DNA of 15,000 nucleotides, from the NCBI GenBank assembly GCA_014634225.1, contig BLFN01000844.1:80581-95580 (forward strand). Direction: 5' to 3'. Source of the stretch: Acropora yongei (Eukaryota > Cnidaria > Anthozoa > Scleractinia > Acroporidae). Below the pieces are notes generated by a model. The model saw nothing but the letters and a program-made list of their open reading frames with translations. It was not told where the DNA came from and searched no databases. The position numbers were made by a program, and so were the translations under genes. Each line of letters begins with the position of its first letter. Within the stretch, counting starts at the first letter, position 1. Shown here in pieces: positions 1 through 10,739 of this stretch.

Positions 1-1760
1 AGCTAAGAATTCTTGCAACGCAATAAGCAATGCTCTAAAGTCAATTTCCAGTTTATTAATCCCAATCAAATAATCAATCCTAAGTTGTTTTGATTGCTAA
101 GAATCTCACGAGGGGGTGAGTGCGAAAGGCGTGACCTTTTGCATAGATGGGGAATATCTTTGCTTCAAAGTACAGATATTTGCTTTTGCAATTGACGGTC
201 TTAAGTCTTTCAAATAAACTGTCTTTCGATTGTTTTCACGGTGAGGAAATGATATGGACTGTTTTGGAAACATGGCGTTATGCTAAACCCTTAATCTGTT
301 TGACACATGACATCAGTGCTCGGAGTGATTCGACTTCTTTCCAAAAGGAAACTTTCTATCATCGATTCGAACAATACGTGGGAGTGGAAAGAGATGTAAG
401 GTGAACTCCTGCAGAAGAGGACAAAATCATAATTTAAGAGAAATTTAATATGGCAAATTGGTCGTAAACCAGCCATATTCTTACAAATTTTAGACAAAAT
501 TATAAACAGGAAAGAAATACTATGGTAAACTTGACGGAAAACACACTCATCCTTGCACAAGCAACACGCGTCGTGTCCGGTATATAACAACTGAACGGAA
601 ATGATATCTACTATGATTTGAAGCCGTCTATGTCCGTTTAAGATTTATTCTGAATCAAGAAAGCATTTAATGATTTACTGTTGAGCGTGATCAACACTGT
701 TGAGCTTGATAATTTCGTCCATAACGTTAAACCAATATTGTAAGCTTTGCAAACTCTTAAGCACAGAGATTGTACTTTAGCCATAACAGGACAATCCCTT
801 CTTAGAAAGAGAGATATAACGAAACAATTTCAACGATTCTTTAGCTGACCTTCATCGGGTGAAAAATGGAGAGCTAAACTCCTTGAAATGTTTACATCTA
901 GAGGAGACAAAAACTATTAGTAAAAACAAACTATGTAGTTTTCAAAGCGCACGAGTTCAAAGTGACCTTTTAAAAACCATCTTTCTGTGATGCCGGTAAA
1001 CCTTTCTATGAGAACAATACTGTTAATCAAATAACCTACAAAAGATTCTGTGAACATTTTAAACACATTACTAAGTTACTAATGGCCACAAGAATACACT
1101 GAAAGGTTGTTAATTACAAATGAATATGGTCAGAGCTAACAAACACTGCATCCGGATATCCTCAGAAAATTTCAACAGCGACAAAACAAAAATCTAGACC
1201 CAACAATTTCATCCCGAGTTCCATTTACAATTTAAAGAGTAGTTTTTGCAAAAGTATTTTCTCCGGAAATACAAAGATGCATTCTGTTTTTTCCACTACA
1301 TTTCCGAATGCTTTCTTTAAATGTTAACGCCCAACGTCAGCTGAATTTTTTTGGCGCAGACACTTGAGTTTGTTTTAAAACAAATAACCAGTCTGAAGTA
1401 GCTCATATATCAAGAGAACCACGAACAATCAAGAGACAAAGTCCAGATAAACGTTTAATCCAGTTACTCAGTAAGCTATCTAAGCTGTGTTGCCTACTAC
1501 ACAGGAGAATTAATACATTTAATGAGGTAAGCAGGCTAGTCTTGATTATGTTTGTGTTCGAAATGAAGTATGGGAGTACCGCAACTCTTCAGTGTGCCGA
1601 TTAAAGGTTCGATCACCTACGTTACACCAATAAACGCTCAAGATTAGACAAAGATATTTTACTCCACACGGCATTAAATCGTAAAGTGTAGTCAATGCAA
1701 CGTATTTATAGAAAACAAGACCAATTCTATGATTTACATGACTCAGCATGAACTCAGTTC
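1..1760. other. Gene-free AT-rich stretch
   Basis: No coding region is supported here. An ATG-started frame of 85 codons lies on the plus strand at 147-404. Its upstream codon is already a stop, its ATG context is poor at position -3 (T), and its product matches no family I recognise. It ends beside a GTAAGG, which could be read as a splice donor, but a run of this length is expected by chance at this composition. The minus-strand frames at 291-590 and 1546-1749 are equally unremarkable. No microsatellite, long hairpin or mobile-element end was found. Confidence 0.6.
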
Positions 1761-1824
1761 CTTTATGTGTTCATGTATTATCACAATTACTCCACCAAAT
1801 GCACAGCCTTTGCATGCATGACCT

Positions 1825-2034
1825 TCACCCTGCGGACAGAGCTCTTATGTCACAAAGTTTTGGAAGCTGAGCGAGTGCAAATAAAGCCGGTAGAGCCGAA
1901 CCCATTCCCATTCCTTCACCAAAGATGTCCCAAATATTCTCAAAAGTGTGATTCATATTCATGCACCCTTCAAAAGCCTGTACCCGTTCAGAAATTTGCT
2001 CAGGAAAAAGTAGCTGACTGCGCAATTCCTTCAT
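1825..2034 (-). other. Possible exon: protein-like open frame, unrecognised
   Basis: A 69-codon frame starts at a true ATG (2034-2032, G at -3) and ends in TGA at 1827-1825. The product has a charged N-terminal part (KELRSQ, then PEQISERVQAFEG), a Met/Asn/Phe-containing middle (CMNMNHTFENIWDIFGEG) and a hydrophobic Ala/Leu-rich tail (ALPALFALAQLPKL). It contains no motif I can assign to a family. The region is slightly richer in G+C than its surroundings. About 200 bases upstream on the same strand lies a cluster of promoter-like sites (2234-2300), an arrangement a first exon would show, although several out-of-frame ATGs lie between. The overlapping plus-strand frame (1767-2084) is less protein-like. 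Length alone is compatible with chance, so this is a weak candidate. Confidence 0.15.
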
Positions 2035-2182
2035 TACAGCTACCGTACTTCAAGATAAGGGCAATTGCTACCTACATTTTTTAAAAGTAATTTTTCTCGG
2101 TAGGTATCTCTTTTAAACCAAGTCAGTTGGTATTGCATACCTAGCAGTTTTCGTCTAGCTGAAGTCGGAGTCATCAGGTTTT

Positions 2183-2200
2183 GTATGTATGTATGCATAC
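2183..2200. repeat. Short GTAT repeat ending in a palindrome
   Basis: Three copies of GTAT (2183-2194) run into the 10-bp palindrome GTATGCATAC (2191-2200). This is a small simple-sequence feature and no function is implied. Confidence 0.6.
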
Positions 2201-2233
2201 CGTGCTAGAGATCGGAATCAAACGAGAATTTAA

Positions 2234-2345
2234 GCATGCGCACACGGACTTTAAAATTGACCAATCACAACAAACAAAAATGCTGCGCGTGCGTTGGAAA
2301 GACATAAATGAAAATGTCTAGAATGGGTCAGAACTGACGTGATCA
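2234..2345. promoter_or_regulatory. Promoter-like site cluster (NRF-1-like, CCAAT, CRE-half)
   Basis: Within about 110 bases there are four site matches. GCATGCGC at 2234-2241 matches the core of the animal NRF-1 site. A CCAAT box lies at 2261-2265, in the context GACCAATCAC, as bound by NF-Y. A second NRF-1-like TGCGCGTGCG lies near 2284-2293. TGACGTGA, a CREB/ATF half-site variant, lies near 2336. NRF-1 and NF-Y sites are typical of TATA-less, often bidirectional, animal promoters. The minus-strand open frame at 1825-2034 lies downstream in one direction. The sites are seen; promoter activity is inferred. Confidence 0.2.
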
Positions 2346-2349
2346 AGGG

Positions 2350-5030
2350 CAGGGTATGCAGGGAATCACAGAAGCATAGTACACGAGAACAAAACAACCT
2401 AAAACGAACAGTATGCATTTATAATACAGAAGAATTAGAGCAACCTCAATACCAGGCCTTAAGAGTTTTGTACTGATGAGTGATGCTTGGGGTATTTTTG
2501 TTTAATACGTATTGTTTACTTGCGTCTATCTATTTGGTGAAAACTTCAAGAACAATATCAAAATTGTGCATCACAGAGGTTATTGTGAATGAAATAAAAC
2601 AAGGTATCAGGAATTTAGTTACAAAGCGGTCTCACAAGGGAAAAATATGAACTTTCAGGGTGTAAAAAAGCAAATCTAACCATAGATTTACCCTGAACAA
2701 AAATATTTAGACGTAATTGGATGGAACAATTAAGAATTATCGAGAAGTCCAATTGCCGCCCAGAGAGTAAAGAAGTCAGGACTTGATGGAAAATTGTGTG
2801 GGCGTACGACAGCAAAATCACTTTCGAGATAGGCAGCACTAGAGATCTTTCTGATTGGGAGGGAATTGTATTTTGCTCACGAGGGAAAAAAATTATTTAT
2901 TGTTGTCTGTTTTTTGTGCGTGTTTATTTCTTTTTTTCTTTTCTGTGTGTGTGTCTTTGGTAACTCTGTCCTCCTACAGAAAGATCTAGCGAGATATCCA
3001 TAGAAAAAGGCGTATGGGGTTGAAAGTTGTTAGAGTTAAGCAATTGACTTAAGCAACCGCATAGCTTCTAATGAGCTTGGACGGGTTAACTCCCAAAAAA
3101 ACGATTCCATATGCCCACTAGGAGTTTCTGGATCTAGTTCGTAAGAAAACAAATTAATCATTCAATGACAGAATGCTCAGTATTACCGTAACGCTATTGA
3201 ACAATACGCCTTTAATAGTGATTTCGTCACAAAGACTATTGAATATTTTGTTATTATTCTTTTCAAGTCAATGAAACAGAAATAGAGGTGGGGCAGAGCA
3301 TCACGAGACTTACGCTTTAAACAAAAGAACAAATCATTAATCCAATTTAAGCATTTCAGTGAGGCAATGTTCGTTTGCAGTCGTAAATTTGACGGAAAAA
3401 GATACACCTTCGCACACACCTCCAAACTCATTGAAACTAAACTTTGAGAGTATTAACAAACAAAAGTAAACTTTCGAAAACGCTGTCTTCATTCGAAGCT
3501 GAGAAACCGACTACAGCTGCATAATCACTGAATACAAACGAAAGATCACGGAAAAGCTTTACGGTAAGGCGTACGTTCTAAGTTCAATTTTGTAGTCATA
3601 GTTGATGAGATAATGTTCATGTCAAGGCTTACATAGTTATGGTTAGAAAATGGAATTCCTATCCATGCATAACACAATAAACACAAAGTCATAGTCTCAC
3701 TGACAGAAAGATTAAGTTTTAAAATAACCACAAAGAAAAAGAGCGGAGAATAAAAATAAACGATTGAACTCAGACTTGTTTTTGAAACGAACCATCGTCA
3801 TCACTACCCTCAATATTGTAAATGCTCGCACACTAATCTTACTATCATCCCAGGAAGGGAGTTAATTAAGAATGGCAGGCCGAAATGTTAGAGGTTAACA
3901 ATGAACGTTGAGAGTCGCATTTAATGTGAGAGCTCAGTCTAATTATGTGGAACTAGTAAAATCGCTTTTTCTTGTGGCTGAAATACATCTTCGTTAGCAA
4001 CCCCACAACTTACGCAGTTTAAAAAAACCTTATGCAAATCAGTGTTATTGTATTCCATGAATAGATTTTGGCTTTCATCCAAAATAAACAAGAACCTTAT
4101 TAATCGTCGATTTATTGATGCGAAAAATCAAGTGTTTGTGTGCCTAGATGATTAGGCAGTCTTTTGGAAAAGGGGCTTCTCGAGCACACGAATTCCAAGC
4201 TCATAGAAAGTACCAGACGAAAAGACTGAATTCTCTTTAACACATGTTCCTGCTAAATAAACCCAAAATATAATCAAGACGTAATAAGTAACCCATCCTT
4301 GGGTGGAATGTAAGTCTATGTTATTAAAAACATGTCGGTCTTAACGCAAAAACGGCTTTAGGCGACATCCCTGCCGGGTCAGGGACGCATCCAGGGTTTG
4401 GTTGTTTCAATGTCGTTTTGGTACGAAATAGGTCTAGCTGTTTCAGCCACCCTGACAAGATTTGACAATTCTGACAAACAGCTAATTGAGAGAAGGCTTA
4501 GATGACAAAGTTCTCTTAAACAAATCCGACTGTCGGAAAAGGGTGTGGAATGCCCCCATCATAAGTTCTAAGTGGTTAATATTTCTCGTCTTTTGTCTAA
4601 TACAACCAATCTTTGTTGTTTTCGTCGCGCCAACCACTCAGCCAGCAAGACTCCTAATCGATCAGCTCAAAACAAACTCACAATAACGTATACGTATCGT
4701 TTGACAAGTTTGGAAAGGTTGTTAATAATTGCCAGGCAGTACTGAATTAGTTCTCTATTATTTACCCTCGTTTGTTTTAAAGATCGCGATGCTGTAAAGC
4801 TGCCTTTCAAAGCGTCTAAAACACATAAAACATATCAGCATTGCATGTTGTCACCATCTATTTCACTTCACTGAAACCTTTTGGCATTGAGAATTTCAAA
4901 CTGCACCAAGAAAATGGCATTTATGAAACCGTAGGCAAGAGCAACTAAGTGCACAATTAGAACAACGCACTTGAAATATTGCAAGTATTGTTTAAATAAA
5001 ATAATTTATGGCCTTCTCAAAAACTCATTT
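2350..5030. other. Gene-free stretch
   Basis: No supported gene. Frames at 2615-2839, 3183-3431 and 3546-3731 (minus) and 4486-4686 (plus) are of chance length. The last begins at TTG rather than ATG and encodes one hydrophobic run (LIFLVFCLIQPIFVVFVA), which is likely fortuitous. Small structures seen: a 6-bp hairpin TCCCTG/CAGGGA (4368-4385), the palindrome ATCGCGAT near 4785 and ACGTATACGT near 4686. Confidence 0.6.
2926..2979 (+). other. Pyrimidine tract, (TG)5 and acceptor-like CTCCTACAG
   Basis: A nearly pure pyrimidine tract (2926-2944) leads into TGTGTGTGTGT (2944-2954). It is followed by TCTGTCCTCCTACAG ending at 2979, a good match to a 3' splice acceptor. Downstream frames close within about 20 codons, so no exon can be shown. 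The tract may equally be ordinary simple sequence. Confidence 0.3.
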
Positions 5031-5032
5031 GT

Positions 5033-5320
5033 TTGCATGCGTCTGAGTCAAGTCTGACGAAACAATGTGAATTTCATCAGAGTATCACTGGACAAACAAA
5101 GGCTTGTTTGTCCAGTTTATGTGCATGGCTGCTTTTGGCAAAGACGAAAGATACTCAGAGAGTCGGGAGGGGTGGTAGCACGATTTACCGGATTAATCAC
5201 AATGCAATAGATAGCTCAGTTAGTTTTGACGATGCTTTACGCTGGAAAGTAGGTCGCCTTAGTACAGGAAAGGGAACGCCATTTGATGATGGCGCAGACA
5301 GTAATTATACCTATATATAG
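5033..5320 (+). other. Open frame, doubtful coding value
   Basis: A 95-codon frame closed by TAG. The second half (from about codon 45) reads GRGGSTIYRINHNAID, then SFDDALRWKVGRL and DDGADSNYTYI, which is balanced in composition. The first half spans the perfect hairpin at 5087-5116, and the only initiator is TTG. There is no recognised family and no clear splice sites. If any part is real it would be an internal or terminal exon near 5160-5320. Chance is the simplest explanation. Confidence 0.08.
5087..5116. repeat. Perfect 13-bp inverted repeat with 4-nt loop
   Basis: ACTGGACAAACAA (5087-5099) and its exact reverse complement (5104-5116) are separated only by AGGC. The result is a 30-nt hairpin with no mismatch. 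It lies inside a 95-codon plus-strand frame (5033-5320) that starts at TTG. It is too short to be a microRNA precursor by itself and has no terminator context in a eukaryote. It could be a target-site or transposon-end remnant, a cruciform, or a replication-slippage product. Confidence 0.85.
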
Positions 5321-5329
5321 TAAAATTAG

Positions 5330-8300
5330 TATGTCCAGTGAGCTTTCCAGTCGTTAATTAACAATAAATCAGCCCAATTATTCCAGTAGCCTGAGCATAT
5401 AGCTAGCGGTTTATTTTATTGCACGCGGTTACTGTGACAAGCTGCGAATCTCTTCTCGTCACCATACCATTCGCGGTCAAAACACGAGGGATTACACGCA
5501 TTTTAACGTAACAGTCCTATGCACGTAATAAGTATCCGCCAGCTACGCATGCTGCTGTTTAGTTGTGTATGTGGTGGCTACTGGTAATCAGTCCCACTTT
5601 TTAAAGTTTTTAATTTGAAAATTATGCAGCAGTCATGATTTAATTTTAAAAATGAAGTAAAACATAATTAAATTGGGCTTTTCGCCCTATAATTCCTTGT
5701 TTTTATGCAACTACTTTACCAATGCATCATTGATTGCGTTGACCTTGTTTCCCGGTGTCATGGTTACAGATCGTTTACTGTTGTGATTGATAGCATTCAT
5801 TCAATTGTTTTAAATAGATCTTAATAGCGTCAGCGCGTGACTTCCTTTCCTCATTTAAAATCAACAGAATGCATTGATTTGATGAGTAACGGTGACTGCT
5901 CGTGCGATTTGCTGTTCCACTCGAAAACACTTTCGACTAACGATTGTATAAAAATAAGAAATGTTGTGTACCGAAGTTGGCACTCACTGTCATAAAAAAA
6001 CAAGTTGTTTGACTGTGTTGAAATAAGCATGGGTTTGATGAAATCTATAAAAATCTTTTTTTTTTTTTTTAAAGCCAACTAGCAATGTTAAAATAAATTA
6101 AGTTAAGACTTGTACTCAGGGGTTTCAAGGTCATGCGCAAGCTCAAACGCAACCGATTCTTGATGATCACAAGATACTACACACTCTCGGCAATACTCCA
6201 GTACAGGAAAAGCTAACTACGTTCAACGCTAAACTTGATACTGACGCGTATTTGGCGGAGGAAATATGGCTTCTTTTTTATCCCAAACATCTATAAAACG
6301 AAGAGAACATCTGACCGGTTACCGCGCTCAAAATAAAAGATATTGGACACAACTTCCGACTGCTGATCAGTAAGAACTGTCAAGACTAATGAGTTATTTT
6401 CAAGTTCCCGTTAAGAGCATTTATACAGTTCTTAAACCGGATGTCAGTCAGAGTATCAATATTTGACTTGATAACAAGATCCAAAATTCACTAAAAGAAA
6501 ATCGTTCGAAAAAGGCGAAGAAATACAGCAATTCGTAGATATTAGGTTGCTACAGCGAGCTTATGCAGTTAATTTTTGAAGTTGAGAGAGCTACATTTTA
6601 TCTTGACGCATACTGCTGAATACGTCCGATATTAAACCACGCATGCGCTATCGTAATCCGATTGACCCAATATCAACTTGCAATCAACTAGCACAGGAAC
6701 ACGTGCAGCTAGTCATGAGACAGCCGAAATTAAAATAACAAAACACTACAAGTGTGCATATTTTTACTGTCACAATACAAGAGTGGAATTACTTTATTGT
6801 CAAAGGACATTTTCCATACAAAATTGCTGATATCCTTAAAGAATATAATCCCTGTTGTGTTGTTGGGACAAACGAAAGAACATGTGTGGAAAAACACACT
6901 TTTTTTTGAAAACCAAATATTACATATCAAAAAATATCAAGTATCAATGAAGAAAACTTAAAGCATTAGAACCATGAATTCCCGGGGAAGGTTCTACGTG
7001 GTCTACATCACTCAGTTTCATGAATAAGCATTGGCTGCGTATTACAAGAAATAGGTACACATCAATCATTCTGATAAGACTTCTGGGCTGGAGCTCTCTG
7101 ATTAAGGCACTACTCAAGAACTACTCATTCACAATTCGCTGTTACGTAGCAACAAGAAGCTTGAGTTGAAATCAACTGACGCATCCTGGTATAAACACTT
7201 TTCAACTGAAGCATTCCTTCTAATATTAAGAGAAAATATATCTTTATTCGATACTGAAAGGGCTACACTTGAGAAGGTTACGAAAACCAATCAGTTGAAG
7301 ACTTGGATTTTTTATTCAAAAGTGATGTCTATAGAAATTGCGCTTAGTTCTGGGGTTGCAAAGTAAATTGCATGTATTTTAAGTGATAACTGAATTGCGA
7401 TGACGAAGTGTTTTTGACTTTACGCTCGACCTGAAGTAGATAACTTGATCTACAAAAGACGGAAGCTTTTGAACACTCTCTTGAGATCCTTCAATCACTT
7501 TTGCTTCAACGGAAAAACTTCAATAACATCATGAAAGTTTGGCAATTTGCCACTTTTGACGTAATAATGCTTTTGGAGGCAAGGTAAGCACAACTAAGAC
7601 TCGATTAACTTTGAAATTTCACTAATCCTATAGCAACACGAAACAATACAATATTTAGCACTTAAGTTGAGGTAACACCCAGAAAAAAACAAAGAGCAAA
7701 CAATTGCTATCACTTCAGTTTTTGTCAAAACCGGCGATTTCTACAAGAACGCAAAAGTTTCTGATTGTGGAACGCGGCATCACATGAAACATTACTGGTC
7801 GGGTAAGACTTGCTCCCCCCCCTTGACCATGATTTGTCAATTAATTTGCATTTCAGTAATTGCGTGACTGACTGAGTACTTCTAGATTTATGTTCTTTCA
7901 GCAAGCTTACAACTTCTGTACTTGCCTCTAAGTTCTTCTGCTTATTGCTGTTAACTTCTATCATTTTCAATGCTGATAAATTATCTCTTGCTCAGTGCAA
8001 GGGCCTGTTTTTGCCAACTGCCTCTTAAGTTCCCTTTGGGCTTCAAACAATCCATGTCGGAAGACTATGCTTTTGAGGGGAAGAGAAATAATTTTGGGAA
8101 CGGTTTCAGTTTAAGTGGGAAATATTTGCCTGTCTAAACAGATAATTGTACATCCAATTTCATCCGTTGGCGATGTTTAATGTCCGCGCATTCTTTATTA
8201 TGAATTTACGCATGACGGTGCAAACAATCCATCAACAAAGAATCATTGTCTAGAGAAGTAATTGCTCAAGTGTAGCTGAGGCATTTTTTTTTTCAACTGA

Positions 8301-8900
8301 GCGTGGAACCTAACAAAAGTAACTCACCAAGGCCATAACATTACTCAAGATACCCCTCATGCTGCATGAAGCTCCACATTGGATTCATTCTGCGACACGC
8401 TTTAACGTAAAGAACCGGAAAACTTTGTAACATCGGCGTTCTTTGTTCTCCGTCCAATTTTGAACAATTGCGTTTTGTTGCAATCGAAATTTGCTAAGAC
8501 TCTCTCCGGCAAAAATTTCAGTCAGATCTTGGAAAATAGTCAAGATTCTATACTGTTCTTCTATATAACAAACAACATCATCATATTATGTTTCTTTTTT
8601 TCTCAACATCTCATTGGTTAGAGTGTGCTCTAGAACACTTTATGAAGCTTCAAGGACCCTTTTAAGAGCATTGGAAGCCTTGTGTCACATCAGTATTTAG
8701 CTGATAATAGAGAAATAATGAGCTATCATACTTACTATCATGATGAAAAAAGGACATTGATTTGAAATGTTAACAAATACAATATCAATGAATTGATACC
8801 ATATCGCTAAAGATTTTCACAAGAATGTCATGCTCCATGAGTGGCCATGCAATGACCATAGAAAGCTTGCTCGTGGGTAATAAGAAATTACCTTACGTGA
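5330..8900. other. Gene-free stretch
   Basis: No supported gene, RNA or mobile element. Frames at 5851-6078, 6730-6930, 6752-6961, 7166-7366 and 7725-7970 lie within chance length, and at least three of them (5851-6078, 7166-7366, 7725-7970) start at TTG. Landmarks are a T15 run (6056-6070), an NRF-1-like CGCATGCGC (6640-6648), TGACGTAA (about 7557-7564), a C8 run (7815-7822), a T10 run (8284-8293) and the palindrome GTTAATTAAC near 5354. Confidence 0.6.
6056..6070. repeat. Poly(T) run, 15 nt
   Basis: Fifteen uninterrupted T residues. It could be a slippage tract or, read on the minus strand, the A-tail of an old retroposon. No retroposon body or target-site duplication could be made out next to it. 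Confidence 0.8.
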
Positions 8901-8952
8901 TCATAACAAGAAAGTCAACTAGCTGAGGATGAAGTTAATCATATAACATCAA

Positions 8953-9895
8953 TATTCATGAAAGCTAAAACTATCCGTCCACAGCTCAGTAGAAATACCA
9001 GCTTAACGACGAAACAGAACTCACCTGGGCAACTTTAACTTTCGAAGTCACTTTTCATCAGTCATTAAAAAAAAGCAATCTGAATTAAAAGCCTTCTAAC
9101 AATTACTGAAAAACATAAAGGAAAGCTTTCTTGATCAATTAACAAATCCAGTCACAATTTCAAAGAATCGCACAGTCATACAGTTTAAAGGATCTATCAA
9201 AATCATTGTGTAGAAGTATTTTTTAGGTATTTGCTATAAAGGATATTCTTGCCTTCTTTAAACAGCAATTCATTTGAATCATTATCGTGTACTTATCTAA
9301 GATAAAGATCTAATTCTTATCGCTTCCTAGGACTAAATGCATAAAGAAAAATACTTTCGAAGAATCAAATACTGATAACGCCGGACAGTTTCTTCATTAG
9401 CCTAGCTTACAATTTCATTTGACAGAATCAAGCTATTCTACTACGAAACAAACACACACACACACACATCTTGAATTAATAAATCTATTGTTCAGTTTTT
9501 TTTCCGATGGAAAGAATTGAAGATCTCACTGATTGACAAAACTAAACAACGCAGTTTCATCTGAGCCACTATCGTCAACTTATCTGAGATGACAATATAA
9601 CGTTTCCATTATTAATCCTACAGTAACTGTGATTTTTGTACATGGAAACAGTAAAACATGAGAACTACAGTCCCCCGGACAAGCATTTCATACTTTTTGC
9701 TTAGCCTTTCATCCGCCGTATGAAGGCCTTCTTGAATAGTTTCAGTCAAAAACATCAATAGTATTGAGAATCCCACTATTGTATGTTTTAAATTGACAAA
9801 GTAAATCAAATTAACCAATCTTAACAACAGTTCACTTAGGCCGTTGGCACTTATCGAAGATAACAATCTCGTTTCCCATCAATTCTTAACTAATG
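8953..9895 (+). repeat. Highly diverged tandem array, about 270-310 bp per unit, at least four copies
   Basis: The same ordered set of short matches recurs head to tail. Copy A spans about 8953-9110, B about 9268-9420, C about 9551-9710 and D about 9830-9895 (partial). Anchor 1 (ATC-GT) falls at 8973, 9284 and 9571. Anchor ACTTATC falls at 9291, 9578 and 9849. ACTTTCGAAG occurs at 9038-9047 and 9353-9362. CGGACA occurs at 9382 and 9676. AGCCT falls at 9090, 9399 and 9703. Spacing between anchors is kept to within a few bases. Over 45 ungapped bases B and C agree at about 34 positions, with many transitions among the differences. D matches C around ACTTATC, ACAAT and CGTTTCC. No open frame is conserved across units, so this is a decayed non-coding satellite or a locally amplified segment. 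Confidence 0.6.
9452..9468. repeat. (AC)n microsatellite
   Basis: Seventeen bases of uninterrupted alternating A and C. The tract lies between copies B and C of the diverged tandem array and was not seen in the other units, so it probably arose after the units diverged. Confidence 0.95.
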
Positions 9896-9986
9896 AATTT
9901 TGATAGAGTATTACGGATGTAATTGAATCCCAATGTGTTTATTTCTACCACTGTGTTCCTTGGGGGAACAATTTGAACTGATTTAA

Positions 9987-10220
9987 GTTTTAAAACGAAA
10001 AAGAAAAGCTTATATCATCGAACTTTCCGAAGCGATTCCACCAGATAATTCTGCCAGAGGGCTATGCAAAATCTTACAACCAACGTTTGCTAATGTCTTC
10101 CAAATATGGAGATCCGCTACCTACTTCTGGAACACAAGGGATGAGAGTGAAATTAGAGCGAAAGAGTTGTGGGAATGGCTGGCCTTCATCATTAACAAAG
10201 TTCACAACTTAATGGAATAA
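9987..10220 (+). other. Possible terminal exon or coding remnant, unrecognised
   Basis: A 77-codon stop-free run closed by TAA at 10218-10220, with no ATG until its last codons, so it could only be a downstream exon or a decayed fragment. From about codon 12 the product reads ELSEAIPPDNSARGLCKILQ, then FANVFQIWRSATYFWNTRDE, and ends in a likely amphipathic helix (EIRAKELWEWLAFI). Four tryptophans and a charged helix give a protein-like look. Against coding, another plus frame and part of a minus frame are also open here, so the patch may simply be stop-poor and richer in G+C. No convincing acceptor lies upstream. I do not recognise the family. Confidence 0.15.
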
Positions 10221-10423
10221 AACTACTTTCCATGCAATCAGTTCACCAATCGCAAGAGTTTTGTTCACAAACAAAGAAAGAACCTAATATCGCCTTGGGC
10301 GGGGTGATCGAAGGTTTGGCTTAAAAAACCAGGGTTGCAAATCGGTTAAAGCTGATATTTAGAGTTTCCACTTTCACCTGATAAGAATTTAATTATGTGG
10401 TATCTTTTTTTTACTGGCCATTA

Positions 10424-10497
10424 AATCGGAGTAAGTGGCTAGCCTTTGCATGTTCTTTGTATAGTGGACCCGACACTATAGTGTTATTACTCCGATT
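10424..10497. repeat. 11-bp inverted repeat enclosing a palindrome
   Basis: AATCGGAGTAA (10424-10434) is the exact reverse complement of TTACTCCGATT (10487-10497). Inside lie the 12-bp palindrome ACACTATAGTGT (10473-10484) and a 7-bp stem TATAGTG/CACTATA (10460-10466 with 10474-10480). The geometry, 74 bp with terminal inverted repeats, resembles a very small MITE or a solo element end. No target-site duplication is evident, so mobility is only an inference. Confidence 0.45.
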
Positions 10498-10505
10498 GAT
10501 TTACA

Positions 10506-10533
10506 TTTGTTTGTTTGTTTGTTTGTTTGTTTG
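10506..10533. repeat. (TTTG)7 microsatellite
   Basis: Seven perfect copies of TTTG, starting nine bases after the inverted repeat at 10424-10497. Such a tract is expected to be length-polymorphic. Confidence 0.95.
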
Positions 10534-10587
10534 TTCTTGCATTTCATGAAACTTGTATCGACGTCCACTTGTCCTAGAAGCTTAAAT

Positions 10588-10735
10588 ATGAATAACGGGA
10601 TTAAATAAAAAATGAATAATGAATACCTGGGTTTGAAAAATCAGGAATTATAAATAATGCATTATGAATAATCAGCAATCACCATGCAAGAAGTAATAGG
10701 AATAACTAGAAGAACTAATAATGAATAATTGAAAG
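10588..10735. repeat. Degenerate GAATAAT-rich block
   Basis: ATGAATAA occurs exactly at 10588-10595, 10612-10619, 10664-10671 and 10721-10728. Partial matches (GAATACC, GGAATAACT, GGAATTATAAATAAT) lie between. The 12-bp palindrome ATAATGCATTAT is at 10654-10665. The spacing is irregular, so this is a decayed simple repeat or minisatellite rather than a clean array. Confidence 0.5.
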
Positions 10736-10739
10736 AAAC

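Noticed and set aside
147..404. 85-codon plus-strand frame as a gene
   Set aside because: Chance length, a stop directly upstream, poor initiation context and no family resemblance. A GTAAGG near its end is not enough.
1590..1625. tRNA T-arm suggested by GGTTCGATCACC
   Set aside because: The stem is too short and no D-arm or acceptor stem lies upstream at the right distance.
2960..3040. Exon after the CTCCTACAG site
   Set aside because: Every frame meets a stop within about 20 codons, with no donor or homology.
4486..4686. Small membrane protein
   Set aside because: It starts only at TTG, and the single hydrophobic run arises easily from T-rich sequence. There is no support in a eukaryotic setting.
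5205..5260. tRNA gene suggested by TAGCTCAGTTAG
   Set aside because: The A-box-like match has no B-box and no pairing acceptor or anticodon arms.
7725..7970. Hydrophilic 81-codon minus-strand frame
   Set aside because: Non-ATG start, spans a C8 homopolymer, and no recognisable domain or splice sites.
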